DNA from: UBA7672 sp964529555
GTDB lineage: Bacteria; Pseudomonadota; Alphaproteobacteria; Caulobacterales; Hyphomonadaceae
Direction: 5' to 3'
NCBI GenBank assembly: GCA_964529555.1
Contig: CAZGWV010000067.1
Location: forward strand, 1 to 18,382
DNA: 18,382 nucleotides
The notes under the pieces were generated by a model. It was not told the origin of the DNA and did no database searches. It worked only from the letters and a program-made list of their open reading frames with translations. Below, in pieces: positions 1-8,072 of this stretch. The first letter of the stretch is position 1; each line of letters begins with the position of its first letter. A program made the position numbers and the translations under genes.

Positions 1-48
1 GAGGAGCCGCCGCAGGCGGCGTCTCGAAGGACGAACCACGAGGGGCCG
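1..48. repeat. Partial REP-like intergenic palindrome at window edge
   Basis: A GC-rich hairpin (GCCGCC at 6-11, GGCGGC at 15-20, loop GCA) is followed by GTCTCGAAGGACGA. From memory, this combination of a GAGGAG flank, a variable GC palindrome and a GTCTCGAAGGA flank resembles a short dispersed palindromic element common between genes in several alphaproteobacterial genomes. The left flank is cut by the window start. It lies just after the stop codon of the phosphotransferase gene, so it could also act as the 3' end of that transcript. No second copy was seen in this window, so its repeated nature rests on recollection. Confidence 0.5.
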
Positions 49-59
49 GGCTCACCGCT

Positions 60-1457
60 CTAACTCTTCGCCGCACACTCCAGCGCACCGGCATAGCCCG
101 GCTGATCGATCATCACGCGCGCGAAGACGCTGTCGCGCAGATAGGCGTGGAGGTCCGGCCGCTTCAGGTCGATATCGCCGCCGCGTATCGCCGCGCACAT
201 CCGCGCCCGCTGTTCGCCCAGCGATCCGCCGCCCGGCAGAATCGCGGCAAGCCCCTGCACCTCCCACCTGTTCGCATCCGGCGAAAGGCTCAGCTCCCGC
301 AGCACGATCTCCGTCGCATTCGCGGCCACGCGCGAGAGGAACTGGCTCCGCCCCTGCCGCCCCGACTGCGCATCCGCCTTCAGGAAATCGCGCACGCCCG
401 TCAGCAGCTCCGCACTCGTCGGCAGATCGCTCAGGCCATGCTTCGCCGGCACGGGCCGCCGCGCCCAGCCGGGGATCAGCATGTTCACGCAGTCGATCTG
501 GCACTCCGAACTCCGCCGCCCGATCACCGGCCGCTCGACGCTTGGCTCGCTCCCATTGCGGAAAGACTGCCCCATCGACAGTGCGCCCACCGCCCACCAG
601 AAAGACCCGAACACCTCCCAGAACCGCACCGACTTCCGGTCAACCTTCTTGCCGGAAACAGACTCATATCCCTCGAACAGATCGTCCGGCTCGCCAAACC
701 CGCCCACCGCCTTGTCGCTCGCGCCGAAGCGCCACGAGCGCGTCAGCAGCCAGCCAAGATCGCGCATCGGGTCGCCGACATGCGCCAGCTCCCAGTCCAG
801 CACGGCGGCCACGCCCGCATCTGGATCGACGATAAGATTCCCGTTCCTGAAATCGCCATGCACCAGCGTGTGAGGCCGATCCGCAGGCAGGTTCTTCAGC
901 AGCCACATCGCCGTGAAATCGATCATCGGCTGCGGCGTGTTCAGTTCCAGATACGCCGCGTGAGTCTTCCGCACCGCATGTTCCGGCGTGAACATTTCCA
1001 GCGCATCGCGAAGCTCCGCCGTCCGCACATCCACCGTATGCAGCCGCGCCAGTATCTGCCCGCACTGCCGCGCCAGCGTGCGCCGCGCGCCGGCAAGCTC
1101 GGGCGACTTCACGATGCGCCCGCCCAGCGTCTCGCCGCCGATCCAGTCCATCGCAAAGCCCGCGCCCAGCCCATCCTCAGGCTGCAGCACCAGCACCACC
1201 TCCGGCCCCGGCACACCCGCAGCCTTCGCCGCGCTGAACAGCTTCGCCTCGACGGCCAGCCCCGGCCCCGCGCCCATCGCCGACTGCCCCTCGCCCGCAG
1301 CCCGCCGCAACGCCAGCGTCCGCACCGCGCCACCGATCACCACGCCCAGCCGATACGTCTCGCGGCTCGCGCCTGCGGACAGACGATCACACGACTCCAG
1401 CCGCTCGAAGCCGGGCAGGCGCTGAAGTGCACGCTCAAGACCTCGCAAGTCTTCCAC
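60..1457 (-). CDS. APH-type phosphotransferase fused to DUF6285
   Basis: A 465-residue cytosolic protein of two parts. Residues 1 to about 335 form an aminoglycoside-phosphotransferase/choline-kinase fold: the catalytic loop HGDFRNGN is at 200-207 (D202, N207) and the metal-binding motif VLDWE follows at 219-223 (D221). This branch resembles the kinase-like part of ACAD10/11, where phosphorylation of 4-hydroxyacyl-CoA is known, so a role in hydroxyacyl-CoA breakdown is more likely than drug resistance. Residues about 343-463 look like DUF6285 (AELLTGVRDFLK at 349-360), which is often a separate downstream gene. The GTG start overlaps the upstream stop codon by one base (TAGTG), indicating translational coupling. 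It is the last gene of the minus-strand block and follows an acyl-CoA dehydrogenase, its usual partner. Family call firm; substrate unknown. Confidence 0.87.
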   Translation of the reverse strand: MEDLRGLERALQRLPGFERLESCDRLSAGASRETYRLGVVIGGAVRTLALRRAAGEGQSAMGAGPGLAVEAKLFSAAKAAGVPGPEVVLVLQPEDGLGAGFAMDWIGGETLGGRIVKSPELAGARRTLARQCGQILARLHTVDVRTAELRDALEMFTPEHAVRKTHAAYLELNTPQPMIDFTAMWLLKNLPADRPHTLVHGDFRNGNLIVDPDAGVAAVLDWELAHVGDPMRDLGWLLTRSWRFGASDKAVGGFGEPDDLFEGYESVSGKKVDRKSVRFWEVFGSFWWAVGALSMGQSFRNGSEPSVERPVIGRRSSECQIDCVNMLIPGWARRPVPAKHGLSDLPTSAELLTGVRDFLKADAQSGRQGRSQFLSRVAANATEIVLRELSLSPDANRWEVQGLAAILPGGGSLGEQRARMCAAIRGGDIDLKRPDLHAYLRDSVFARVMIDQPGYAGALECAAKS

Positions 1458-1738
1458 TAGCCAAATACTCCGCGAATGTGAGCATCACAGAATTTCATCA
1501 AATCGCCTGCTTCAGAGATGCGCCGGCCTTCTGGAATCGCGTCGATCCTTCCTCTGACATAGAGGTAAGTCAGGGCGATTCGAACAGCAGCGACACTCGC
1601 CAACACCGCCAGGCAAAGCAGGATAAGCTGGATCGAGAAGCTCGGATAACCGACGATTCCGATCACGAGAAAGAATGCGTATCCAATCGAGTCCTTCCGC
1701 AAGCACGTCCATGCAACGGCCAACCACAGGCTGCTCAT
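1457..1738 (-). CDS. Small two-helix membrane protein, unknown function
   Basis: A 93-residue protein that I do not recognise. Residues about 18-34 and 36-58 are strongly hydrophobic and would form two adjacent membrane helices; the C-terminal 35 residues are polar. The ATG lies 7 nt after the acyl-CoA dehydrogenase stop, and the TGA-equivalent end (TAG) shares its last base with the GTG start of the next gene, which fits an operon member better than chance. The stretch is AT-richer than its neighbours (about 55% GC by hand count over 1501-1740), suggesting a recent insertion between two genes that are usually adjacent. It could alternatively be non-coding spacer that happens to stay open. 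Confidence 0.55.
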   Translation of the reverse strand: MSSLWLAVAWTCLRKDSIGYAFFLVIGIVGYPSFSIQLILLCLAVLASVAAVRIALTYLYVRGRIDAIPEGRRISEAGDLMKFCDAHIRGVFG

Positions 1739-1745
1739 GCTCGGC

Positions 1746-3044
1746 TCACTCGGTCACACCCTTCGGCGCGCGCTGGTCCATGAAACCGAACATGTATCCG
1801 GCCACGCGGCGCATCTGGATCTCTTCCGCGCCCTCGGTGATGCGATAGCGGCGGTGGTGGCGATAGATGTGCTCGAACGGCTTGTGCCGCGAATAGCCCA
1901 GCCCGCCATGCACCTGCATCGCGCGGTCCGCCGCTTCACAGCACAGACGGTTCGCCCAGTAATTGCACATCGAGACTTTGTCTGACGCCGCGAAATTCCC
2001 CGCCGTGTCCATGATCCACGCCGTCTTGTGGATCAGCGCGCGCAGCATCTCGCACTGCGTCTGCAGCTCGACCAGCGGGAACTGGATCGCCTGATTGCTC
2101 GCCAGCTTCTTGCCGAACGGCGCGCGCACATTGGCATACGCCACGGCCTCGTTGATACAGTACTGCGCAGCCCCCAGCGAGGACGCCGCCTGCCTGATCC
2201 GGTTCTCGTTGAAGAAATGCTGCACCACCTGCAGCCCGCGCCCCTCGCCGCCGAAGATCGCCGTATGCGGCACGCGCACGCCCTTCAGCGTCACATGCGC
2301 ATGGTCGGAGGGCATGTTGAACGTCCAGAGATATTCCTCGATGGTGAAGCCAGGCGCGCTTGTAGGCACGAGAAACGCCGTGATGCCGTGCGCGTCGCCC
2401 GCCTTGCCCGATGTGCGCGCCATGATCATGTCGTGGCTGGCGACATGGACGCCGGTGTTCCACGTCTTCTCGCCATCGATGATCCAGTGATCGCCATCGC
2501 GCACGGCGGCGGTTTCCATATGTGTGGCGTCAGAGCCGTGCTTCGGCTCCGTGATGCCGAAGGCGAAGCCGCGCTTGCCGGCGGCGAGGTCTTCCATCCA
2601 CTCGGCCTTCTGCGCGTCCGTGCCGTAATTCCACATCAGCAACGCGCCGACGCTGTTGCCCACGATGGAGTGCTCGTTCTGCAGATCGTTGTGGAGGCCG
2701 AGCCCCTTGGCGGCCAGATGCTCGCGGATCACCGCCATCGCAAGGTTGGAGCCGCAGCCCACATCGCGCGCAGACCCGCCCAGCTCCTTCGGCAGCGCAA
2801 AGCGGAAATGCCCCGCCGCATCGGCCTTGCGCCGCGCCTGCCGCAGCAGGTCTTCCCACTCATGGCGCGGCAGACCGCCCTTGTCCCAATCCGTGCGCGC
2901 ATGTTCGCGGCGGTGGTCGAAGAAGCGGATATTGTCGTCGGCCTCTTCCAGCGGCTTGATCTCCGCCGCGATGAAGCGGTCCAGCTCGGCGAGATAATCG
3001 ACGAGGCCCCCAGGCAAACCAAAATGCGGCAGGTTGAAATCCAC
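1746..3044 (-). CDS. Acyl-CoA dehydrogenase
   Basis: A 432-residue FAD-dependent acyl-CoA dehydrogenase, expected to oxidise an acyl-CoA to the 2,3-enoyl-CoA and pass electrons to ETF in the cytosol. The central FAD/substrate segment FGITEPKHGSDAT lies near 163-175, and the C-terminal YRITEGAEEIQMRR places the likely catalytic base at E404, aligned with the glutamate of the usual YEGT motif. The length is slightly above the 380-400 of short-chain enzymes and matches the ACAD10/11-like group that pairs with APH-type phosphotransferases, as it does here two genes on. The start is GTG, with GGAGAG 6 nt upstream; no in-frame ATG lies nearer. That ribosome site sits in a hairpin (3051-3077). Chain-length specificity cannot be read from sequence. 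Confidence 0.93.
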   Translation of the reverse strand: MDFNLPHFGLPGGLVDYLAELDRFIAAEIKPLEEADDNIRFFDHRREHARTDWDKGGLPRHEWEDLLRQARRKADAAGHFRFALPKELGGSARDVGCGSNLAMAVIREHLAAKGLGLHNDLQNEHSIVGNSVGALLMWNYGTDAQKAEWMEDLAAGKRGFAFGITEPKHGSDATHMETAAVRDGDHWIIDGEKTWNTGVHVASHDMIMARTSGKAGDAHGITAFLVPTSAPGFTIEEYLWTFNMPSDHAHVTLKGVRVPHTAIFGGEGRGLQVVQHFFNENRIRQAASSLGAAQYCINEAVAYANVRAPFGKKLASNQAIQFPLVELQTQCEMLRALIHKTAWIMDTAGNFAASDKVSMCNYWANRLCCEAADRAMQVHGGLGYSRHKPFEHIYRHHRRYRITEGAEEIQMRRVAGYMFGFMDQRAPKGVTE

Positions 3045-3050
3045 GATGCG

Positions 3051-3077
3051 CTCTCCGGCGGTTTCCTCGCCGGAGAG
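3051..3077 (-). promoter_or_regulatory. Hairpin enclosing the acyl-CoA dehydrogenase ribosome site
   Basis: A perfect 9-bp inverted repeat (CTCTCCGGC at 3051-3059, GCCGGAGAG at 3069-3077) with a 9-nt loop fills the 39-nt gap between the RND stop and the dehydrogenase GTG. In the mRNA the downstream arm ends in GGAGAG, the only good Shine-Dalgarno match, 6 nt before GTG. Folding would hide it, so translation may depend on ribosomes arriving from the RND gene. No U-run follows, so a classic terminator is unlikely. Confidence 0.5.
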
Positions 3078-3083
3078 TGTGGC

Positions 3084-6000
3084 CTACTCGGCGGGAACCG
3101 CAACAGCTTCAGGAGCCAACTCGGGCTTCTTGTCCTTCGGCGCCAGCAGCAAATACATCGGCGGCGTCACGATCCGCGCGATCAGCGTGGACGTGATGAG
3201 NNNNNNNNNNNNNNNNNNNNNNNNNNNNNNNNNNNNNNNNNNNNNNNNNNNNNNNNNNNNNNNNNNNNNNNNNNNNNNNNNNNNNNNNNNNNNNNNNNNN
3301 GCAGCAAATACATCGGCGGCGTCACGATCCGCGCGATCAGCGTGGACGTGATGAGACCCCCGATGATCACCATCGCCAGCGGCGAATAGAGCGGCGAGCG
3401 TTCCATGACGAGCGGCGTCAGACCACCGATGGCCGTAAGGGAAGTCAGCAGCACGGGCAGGAAGCGAACCTCGCCCGCCTTCTCGATGGCTTCCCTGAGA
3501 GGCGTCCCCCGCGCGCGTTCCTGGTTCGCGAATTCGACCAGCAGGATCGAGTTCTTGATCTCGATGCCGATGAGCGCAATGAACCCGATGATCGACGTGT
3601 AGGACAGCGACTCGCCGCCGATATAGAGCGCGATCAGCCCGCCCATGATGCCGAACGGGATCACGAACGCCACCACAGCCGCCGCCGCGAACGAGCCGAA
3701 TTCGAGCAGGAGCACGGCCATCACGCCGAACATGGCGATCAGCAGAGCCGGGCCCATCCCCCCGAAACTTTCCGATTGGGCCTCGGCTTCGCCGCCAAGG
3801 CTGGACGAATAGCCGGCCGGCAGCTGGATCTGCCGCAGCGCCGCCTCCATCCGCGTCGATGTCTCGCCCGCGAGATAGCCGGGCTGCAGATAGCCCGTGA
3901 TCGTCACCGTGCGCTCGCGCTCATAGCGGCTGATACGCGCCGGGCCCGAGGAGATGCGCGGATCGGCGAACTGCATCAGAGGCGCCGCCGCGCCGTCGCC
4001 GGTCCAGATATAGAGCCCGTCGAGATCGGACATGCTCATGCGCTCGGCGCGCGGCGCACGCACCACCACCGGATAGGCATCGCCCACCGGATCGCGGAAG
4101 GACGCCACACGCGCGCCGCCAATGGCGATACGCAGCGTCTGATCGATGGCGCCGGCGGGCACGCCGCGCAGCGCGGCTTGCGCGGTGTCGATCCTGAGAT
4201 CGAGATCGAGCAGCCGCTCCGACAGCGGGTTTACCACGTTGCGCACGCCCTGAACCGACGCGATCACACGCTCGAACTCGGCGGCGATGCCCGACAGCAC
4301 TTCGATGTCCGCGCCCTGGATACGCACGGCCAGCGGCGCCTCGATCGGCGGCCCGTTGAGGAAGCGCTTCACATTGAAACGCACGCCCGGATAGGTCGCA
4401 AGCTCGGCGCGCAATTCTTCCAGCTGCGCCGTGCCTTCCTTCGACTCCCAATGATCGAAGCGCGCATAGATGCCGCCGACATTGCTGGACTGCTCGCTGG
4501 GCGTCTCGTTGTAATAGACCTGCGGGTTGCCGCGCCCCGTGTTGGCGAAACGCCAGGTGATGTTCTCGTGCTTGGCCAGCGCAGCGTCGGCGAACAGCAC
4601 GGCCTTGTCCGTCTCCTCGATGGCGACGCCCTGGGGCAGTTCGACCTCGACCATGAAATACGGGCTGTCGTTCTCGGGGAACAGGCTGAAGCCCAGTTGC
4701 GGCACCAGCGTCAGCGACGCGCCGAACAGGGCGAGCGCCGCCACGACAGTGATGCGCGGGGCGGCCAGCGCGACCTTCAGGATCGGGCGGTAGACGGCGT
4801 GAATGCCGCCCATCACGACATCGAGGAAGACGTTCCTGTGATGCGTCTTCGGCAGCATGCGGCTGGCGAGGAACGGGATGATGGTCAGCGCCACGAACAG
4901 GGACGCTGCAATCGTGCAGACCACCGCCATCGGCAGCGAGCGCGTGAAGTCGCCCGCCGCTTCGGGGAGATTCAGCAAGGGCAGGAAGGCCAGCAACAGC
5001 GTGGCCGTACAACCGACCACCGCGATGTTGATCTCGTTGACGCCCGCAATGGCGGCGTCGCGCGGACTGAGGCCGCTGCGCTTGTGGCGCGCGATGTTTT
5101 CCGTGACCACGATGGAATCGTCCACCAGAAGCCCGAGCGCGATCACGAAGCCCGCAATCGACAACTGGTTCAGCGAATACCCCATCATGTCGAGCGCGAT
5201 GACGCCGATGGCGAAGGAGGCCGGGATCGACACCATCACGACGATGGACGCACGCAGGCCCAACGGCAGAAGGGTCAACAGCACGAGGCCGATGGCGATC
5301 ATAAAGTCGCGGCCCAGCGTCGTGAGACGCTTGGCGACCGTCTGCGACTGATCGAAGCCGCGCTCCAGCTTGATTTCGGGCGGCAGGCGCTGCTCGAACT
5401 TGTCCACCTGGAAGCGGACATTATCCATCACGTTGAAGATGGTGGCGCCCAGCTTGGCGCGGGCGGTGACAAAGAGCGAGCGCTGGCCGTCATAGCGCGT
5501 GCGCACGGCCTGCTCGTCATTGGTCCACGCGACGGTTGCGACATCGCCCACCGTCAGCGCGCCAATGCCTTCCGAGCGGAGCGTGACATTGCGGATTTCG
5601 TCGAGGCTGTCGAACGGCCCCGTGGCTTCGACGTTGAAGCGACGCCCGCTGGTCTCGACCGCGCCGATGGGAATGTCCGCGCCTTCGCGTTGCAGCGCTT
5701 CGGTCAGCGCCGTAAGCGGAATGCGGTAAGCCGCCAGCTTGTCGAGATCGGGCGTCACGCGCACTTCGCTTGGCGGCACGCCCCAGATTTCCGATTGCTG
5801 GATGCCGTCCGCGCGCTCGATGGCGTCGCGCAGTTCGCGGGCGTAGGCTTCCATGCGCCGGTAGGAGGCCGTCTCGCTCACCAGCGCCATCTGCACGATG
5901 TTTGTCATCGCCGGGTTCTGGCGGTTGGCGCGCAGCAGCGTGATGCCGTCGGGCAGGCTGGCGCGGATCACGTTCAGTTCGCGCACCACCTCATCGTATT

Positions 6001-6313
6001 TCTTCTCGGGGTCCGAGCCGTAGATGAAGCTCACGCCGATGCTGGCAAGGCCCGCCTGGCTGGTGGACCGGATTTCGTCGACATCCTCGAGGCCGTTGAG
6101 CGCCGTCTCGATGGGGATCGCGACCACGCGCTCCATCTGCTCGGCGTCCGCGCCCGGCAGGACGACGAACACGCCGACGCCCGGAAAGGACACGATGGGG
6201 TCTTCCGATTTGGGAATCGACATCACGGACTGGACGCCCAGCCCGAACAGCATGACGAACACGATCAGCGTGAACTGCCAGCGGTCGACAAAGAAGCGCG
6301 TGAAGGCCTGCAT
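3084..6313 (-). CDS. RND-family efflux permease (interrupted by a false gap)
   Basis: Inner-membrane proton-driven exporter of the AcrB/MdtB/HAE type, the energised part of a tripartite pump. The first helix is at about 13-32, the proton-relay pair D398-D399 sits in LGLLVDDSIVV (TM4), and the TM10 lysine is in IEIKNSILL (about K920 in the repaired protein). Read literally, the 100 N plus a 55-base duplication shift the frame and give a false end near 3182. Collapsing the 155 extra bases restores ...MYLLLAPKDKKPE... ending at TAG 3084-3086, for 1024 codons, a normal length for the family. ATG at 6313 is preceded by AGGGG. It lies 15 nt after the membrane-fusion gene. No TolC-like outer-membrane gene is in view. 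Substrate unknown. Confidence 0.95.
3146..3355. repeat. 55-bp duplication flanking N run (unmerged contig ends)
   Basis: Bases 3146-3200 and 3301-3355 are identical over 55 positions, separated by exactly 100 N. The second gap in the window has the same geometry, again 55 identical bases. This is the signature of two contigs that overlap by a fixed word length and were joined with a placeholder gap. Removing 155 bases restores the RND reading frame exactly, which confirms that no real sequence is missing. Confidence 0.92.
3201..3300. other. Assembly gap of 100 N inside the RND gene
   Basis: Placeholder gap with no sequence information. See the flanking duplication; it is most likely of negative real length (an overlap). 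Confidence 0.99.
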
Positions 6314-6328
6314 CGCCCCTGCGTCCCG

Positions 6329-7369
6329 CTATTCGCCAGCAACGCGCACGGCGTCGCCGTCGCGCACCATGGAGGCGCCGCGCGTGATCACGCGATCGCC
6401 GGCCACGAGCCCCTTGAGAATGGAAATGCCGGCATCGGCAACGCCGCCCGTCTCCACTGCCCGCCGCCGCGCCTTGCCCTCGGCGTCGATCACGAACACG
6501 ACGCCCTGATCCGCCCGCGCATCGATCAGCGCGATGGCCGGAATGACGAAATGGCCTGGCGCAGCCTCGGCATCGGCAACCCTGGGCGCAACGCTTACTT
6601 CCGCGATCTCGCCCGCGCGCAGACCTTCGGCGCCGGACAAGCCAATCTCGACCTCGAACGTGCCGGACATCGATCCGCGCGGCGCGATGCGCAGGATCGT
6701 GCCCGTAACCGGCGCACGCTTCTCGATCAGCACGGAGGCGGTGTCGCCAACCTTCACCTGCGCCACTTCAGCGGACGTCAGCGAGGCGCGCACAATGAGC
6801 CCCGCGCGATTCTCGCCGATGGTCACTACGGGTTGCCCAGCGCTGACGGTCTGGCCCGGCTCGGCCTGACGGGCGAGCACCGTGCCGCCGGCGGTCGCGA
6901 CGATGGAGATCCGCTCGCGCGTGCGCTCAAGCGCCAGCCGCGCCGTGTCGAGTTCGGCCTGCGAAGCAGCCCCCGCCTCGAACAGGCGGCTCACGCGATC
7001 GAAAGTCTGCTGCGCGGTCTGGCGCGCAAGCGCCGCTTCGGCTTCATCCGCGCCAACCGAAGTCTTGCGCAAGGTGGCGATCACCTGCCCGGCCGCCACG
7101 CGGTCACCGGCGTCAACCACAACCGTTTCGATCTGGCCGGGAGCGCCAAAGCCCAGCGCCGTCTCCCGCTTGTAGGAAACCAGTCCGCTGGCCCTTACGC
7201 CTGCGCCGGAGCCATCCGCCGCAATCGCAAGCGCCTCGACGGCAATGGCGGCGGGGAGCGCTGCGGTTTCGGCCGGGGTTTCCCCTGCCTCCCCCTGGCA
7301 TGCGGCCAGTACGGCGAGCAAAGCCAAGCCGCCGAGCCCGTTTCTCAATGCTGACAGAGCCCCTGTCAT
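6329..7369 (-). CDS. Periplasmic membrane-fusion lipoprotein of RND pump
   Basis: A 346-residue adaptor that links the RND permease to an outer-membrane channel. The N-terminus is a lipoprotein signal (hydrophobic 11-22, lipobox LAAC with the acylated Cys at 24), so it is anchored to the periplasmic face of a membrane. Two half-lipoyl motifs (about 78-100 and 158-185) flank a short helical hairpin (about 103-155), followed by a beta-barrel (190-265) and a membrane-proximal domain (270-346). The ATG at 7369 was chosen because it gives the signal peptide directly and has AGGTGG just upstream; the frame stays open to 7510 but that extension crosses the operator and the TetR gene. First gene of the minus-strand operon, divergent from the repressor. 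Confidence 0.93.
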   Translation of the reverse strand: MTGALSALRNGLGGLALLAVLAACQGEAGETPAETAALPAAIAVEALAIAADGSGAGVRASGLVSYKRETALGFGAPGQIETVVVDAGDRVAAGQVIATLRKTSVGADEAEAALARQTAQQTFDRVSRLFEAGAASQAELDTARLALERTRERISIVATAGGTVLARQAEPGQTVSAGQPVVTIGENRAGLIVRASLTSAEVAQVKVGDTASVLIEKRAPVTGTILRIAPRGSMSGTFEVEIGLSGAEGLRAGEIAEVSVAPRVADAEAAPGHFVIPAIALIDARADQGVVFVIDAEGKARRRAVETGGVADAGISILKGLVAGDRVITRGASMVRDGDAVRVAGE

Positions 7370-7396
7370 GTGCCACCTAGGATGCGGATGGGTTAC

Positions 7397-7432
7397 CTTG
7401 ACAGCGTCTAATTTTTGATAGACACTGTCAAG
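7397..7432. promoter_or_regulatory. TetR operator overlapping divergent promoters
   Basis: CTTGACAGCGTCTA (7397-7410) and TAGACACTGTCAAG (7419-7432) are inverted repeats matching at 13 of 14 positions around an 8-nt AT-rich spacer. Each arm contains TTGACA, a consensus -35 box, reading outward in opposite directions (plus 7398-7403; minus 7431-7426). TAGACA or TAGACG follows 15 nt later in each direction as a possible -10, a short spacing. Binding of the adjacent TetR protein here would shut both the efflux operon and its own gene. The site is seen; the binding is inferred from position and symmetry. Confidence 0.8.
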
Positions 7433-7448
7433 TAGAATCGGGTATGAC

Positions 7449-8051
7449 ATGACCGTGACGAAGTCTGCAGCGCGCGACGACGTTCGCGCCGAAATTCTTG
7501 AAGCCAGCATGGCCCTTATGAACGAGGGCGGCCTCGGCGCATTGTCGATGCGGGAGGTAGCACGCCGCGCAGGCGTCAGCCACCAGGCGCCGTATCACTA
7601 CTTTGCCGACCGTGGCGCGATCCTCGCCGAACTCGCAGCCGAGGGCTTCGACAAGCTGACCGATTACATGGTGAGCGCCGTCGGTCTCGCGCGGGACCGG
7701 GCCTCCCGCAGCCGTTCGCTGGGCGAGGCCTATATCCGCTTCGCGCTCAACAACCCCGAACTCTTCCGCCTGATGTTCCGGTGCGAGATGGTCGATCTCA
7801 AGGACTATCCGCAGGCGAAGGAGAGCGCCGACCGCTGCTTCCAGTATGTCGCCGACATTCTGGGCGCCGGCCCTGTCGCCGACAAGATGAGCGCCGACCT
7901 CGTGCCCGTCATCGCCGCGTGGTCAACCGCCCACGGCCTTGCAACGCTCATGCTGGAAGGCAAGCTCGGCGAAGCGTTCGGCGAGACGCTCGACCAGCGC
8001 GAGGAAGGCGCCAAGCGCATCCTCGCCTACTATGCCGAGAAGACGAAGTAG
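7449..8051 (+). CDS. TetR-family repressor with WHG ligand domain
   Basis: A 200-residue transcriptional repressor. The N-terminal helix-turn-helix covers about 13-58, with the recognition helix around VSHQAPYHYF (43-52). The C-terminal ligand domain carries W158 and HG at 162-163 (WSTAHGLATLMLEGKL), the hallmark of the WHG-type TetR C-terminal domain. It is divergent from the membrane-fusion gene across a 79-bp space with a strong palindrome, the standard layout for a local repressor of an efflux operon. The ATG at 7449 is favoured by position after the operator; the upstream ribosome site is weak (CGGGT). The inducer is unknown, but operon content suggests a hydrophobic or acyl-type compound. 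Confidence 0.92.
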   Translation: MTVTKSAARDDVRAEILEASMALMNEGGLGALSMREVARRAGVSHQAPYHYFADRGAILAELAAEGFDKLTDYMVSAVGLARDRASRSRSLGEAYIRFALNNPELFRLMFRCEMVDLKDYPQAKESADRCFQYVADILGAGPVADKMSADLVPVIAAWSTAHGLATLMLEGKLGEAFGETLDQREEGAKRILAYYAEKTK

Positions 8052-8072
8052 CCCGCGCCCAACTCCACGCGC

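Noticed and set aside
3051..3077. Intrinsic terminator between the pump and the dehydrogenase
   Set aside because: No U-run follows the stem and the dehydrogenase start is only 6 nt away; a ribosome-site hairpin explains it better.
2028..3389. Plus-strand frame running through the first N block
   Set aside because: It depends on translating N bases and lies opposite the acyl-CoA dehydrogenase and RND genes.
3776..7354. A 1192-codon open frame on the plus strand opposite the pump genes
   Set aside because: It mirrors the two real genes in a GC-rich region, its translation is Arg/His/Asp-rich with no domain, and the minus strand carries clear RND and adaptor motifs. Long antisense frames are expected at this GC content.
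7370..7510. A 47-residue N-terminal extension of the membrane-fusion protein
   Set aside because: It crosses the operator and the start of the TetR gene, and the lipoprotein signal begins at 7369.
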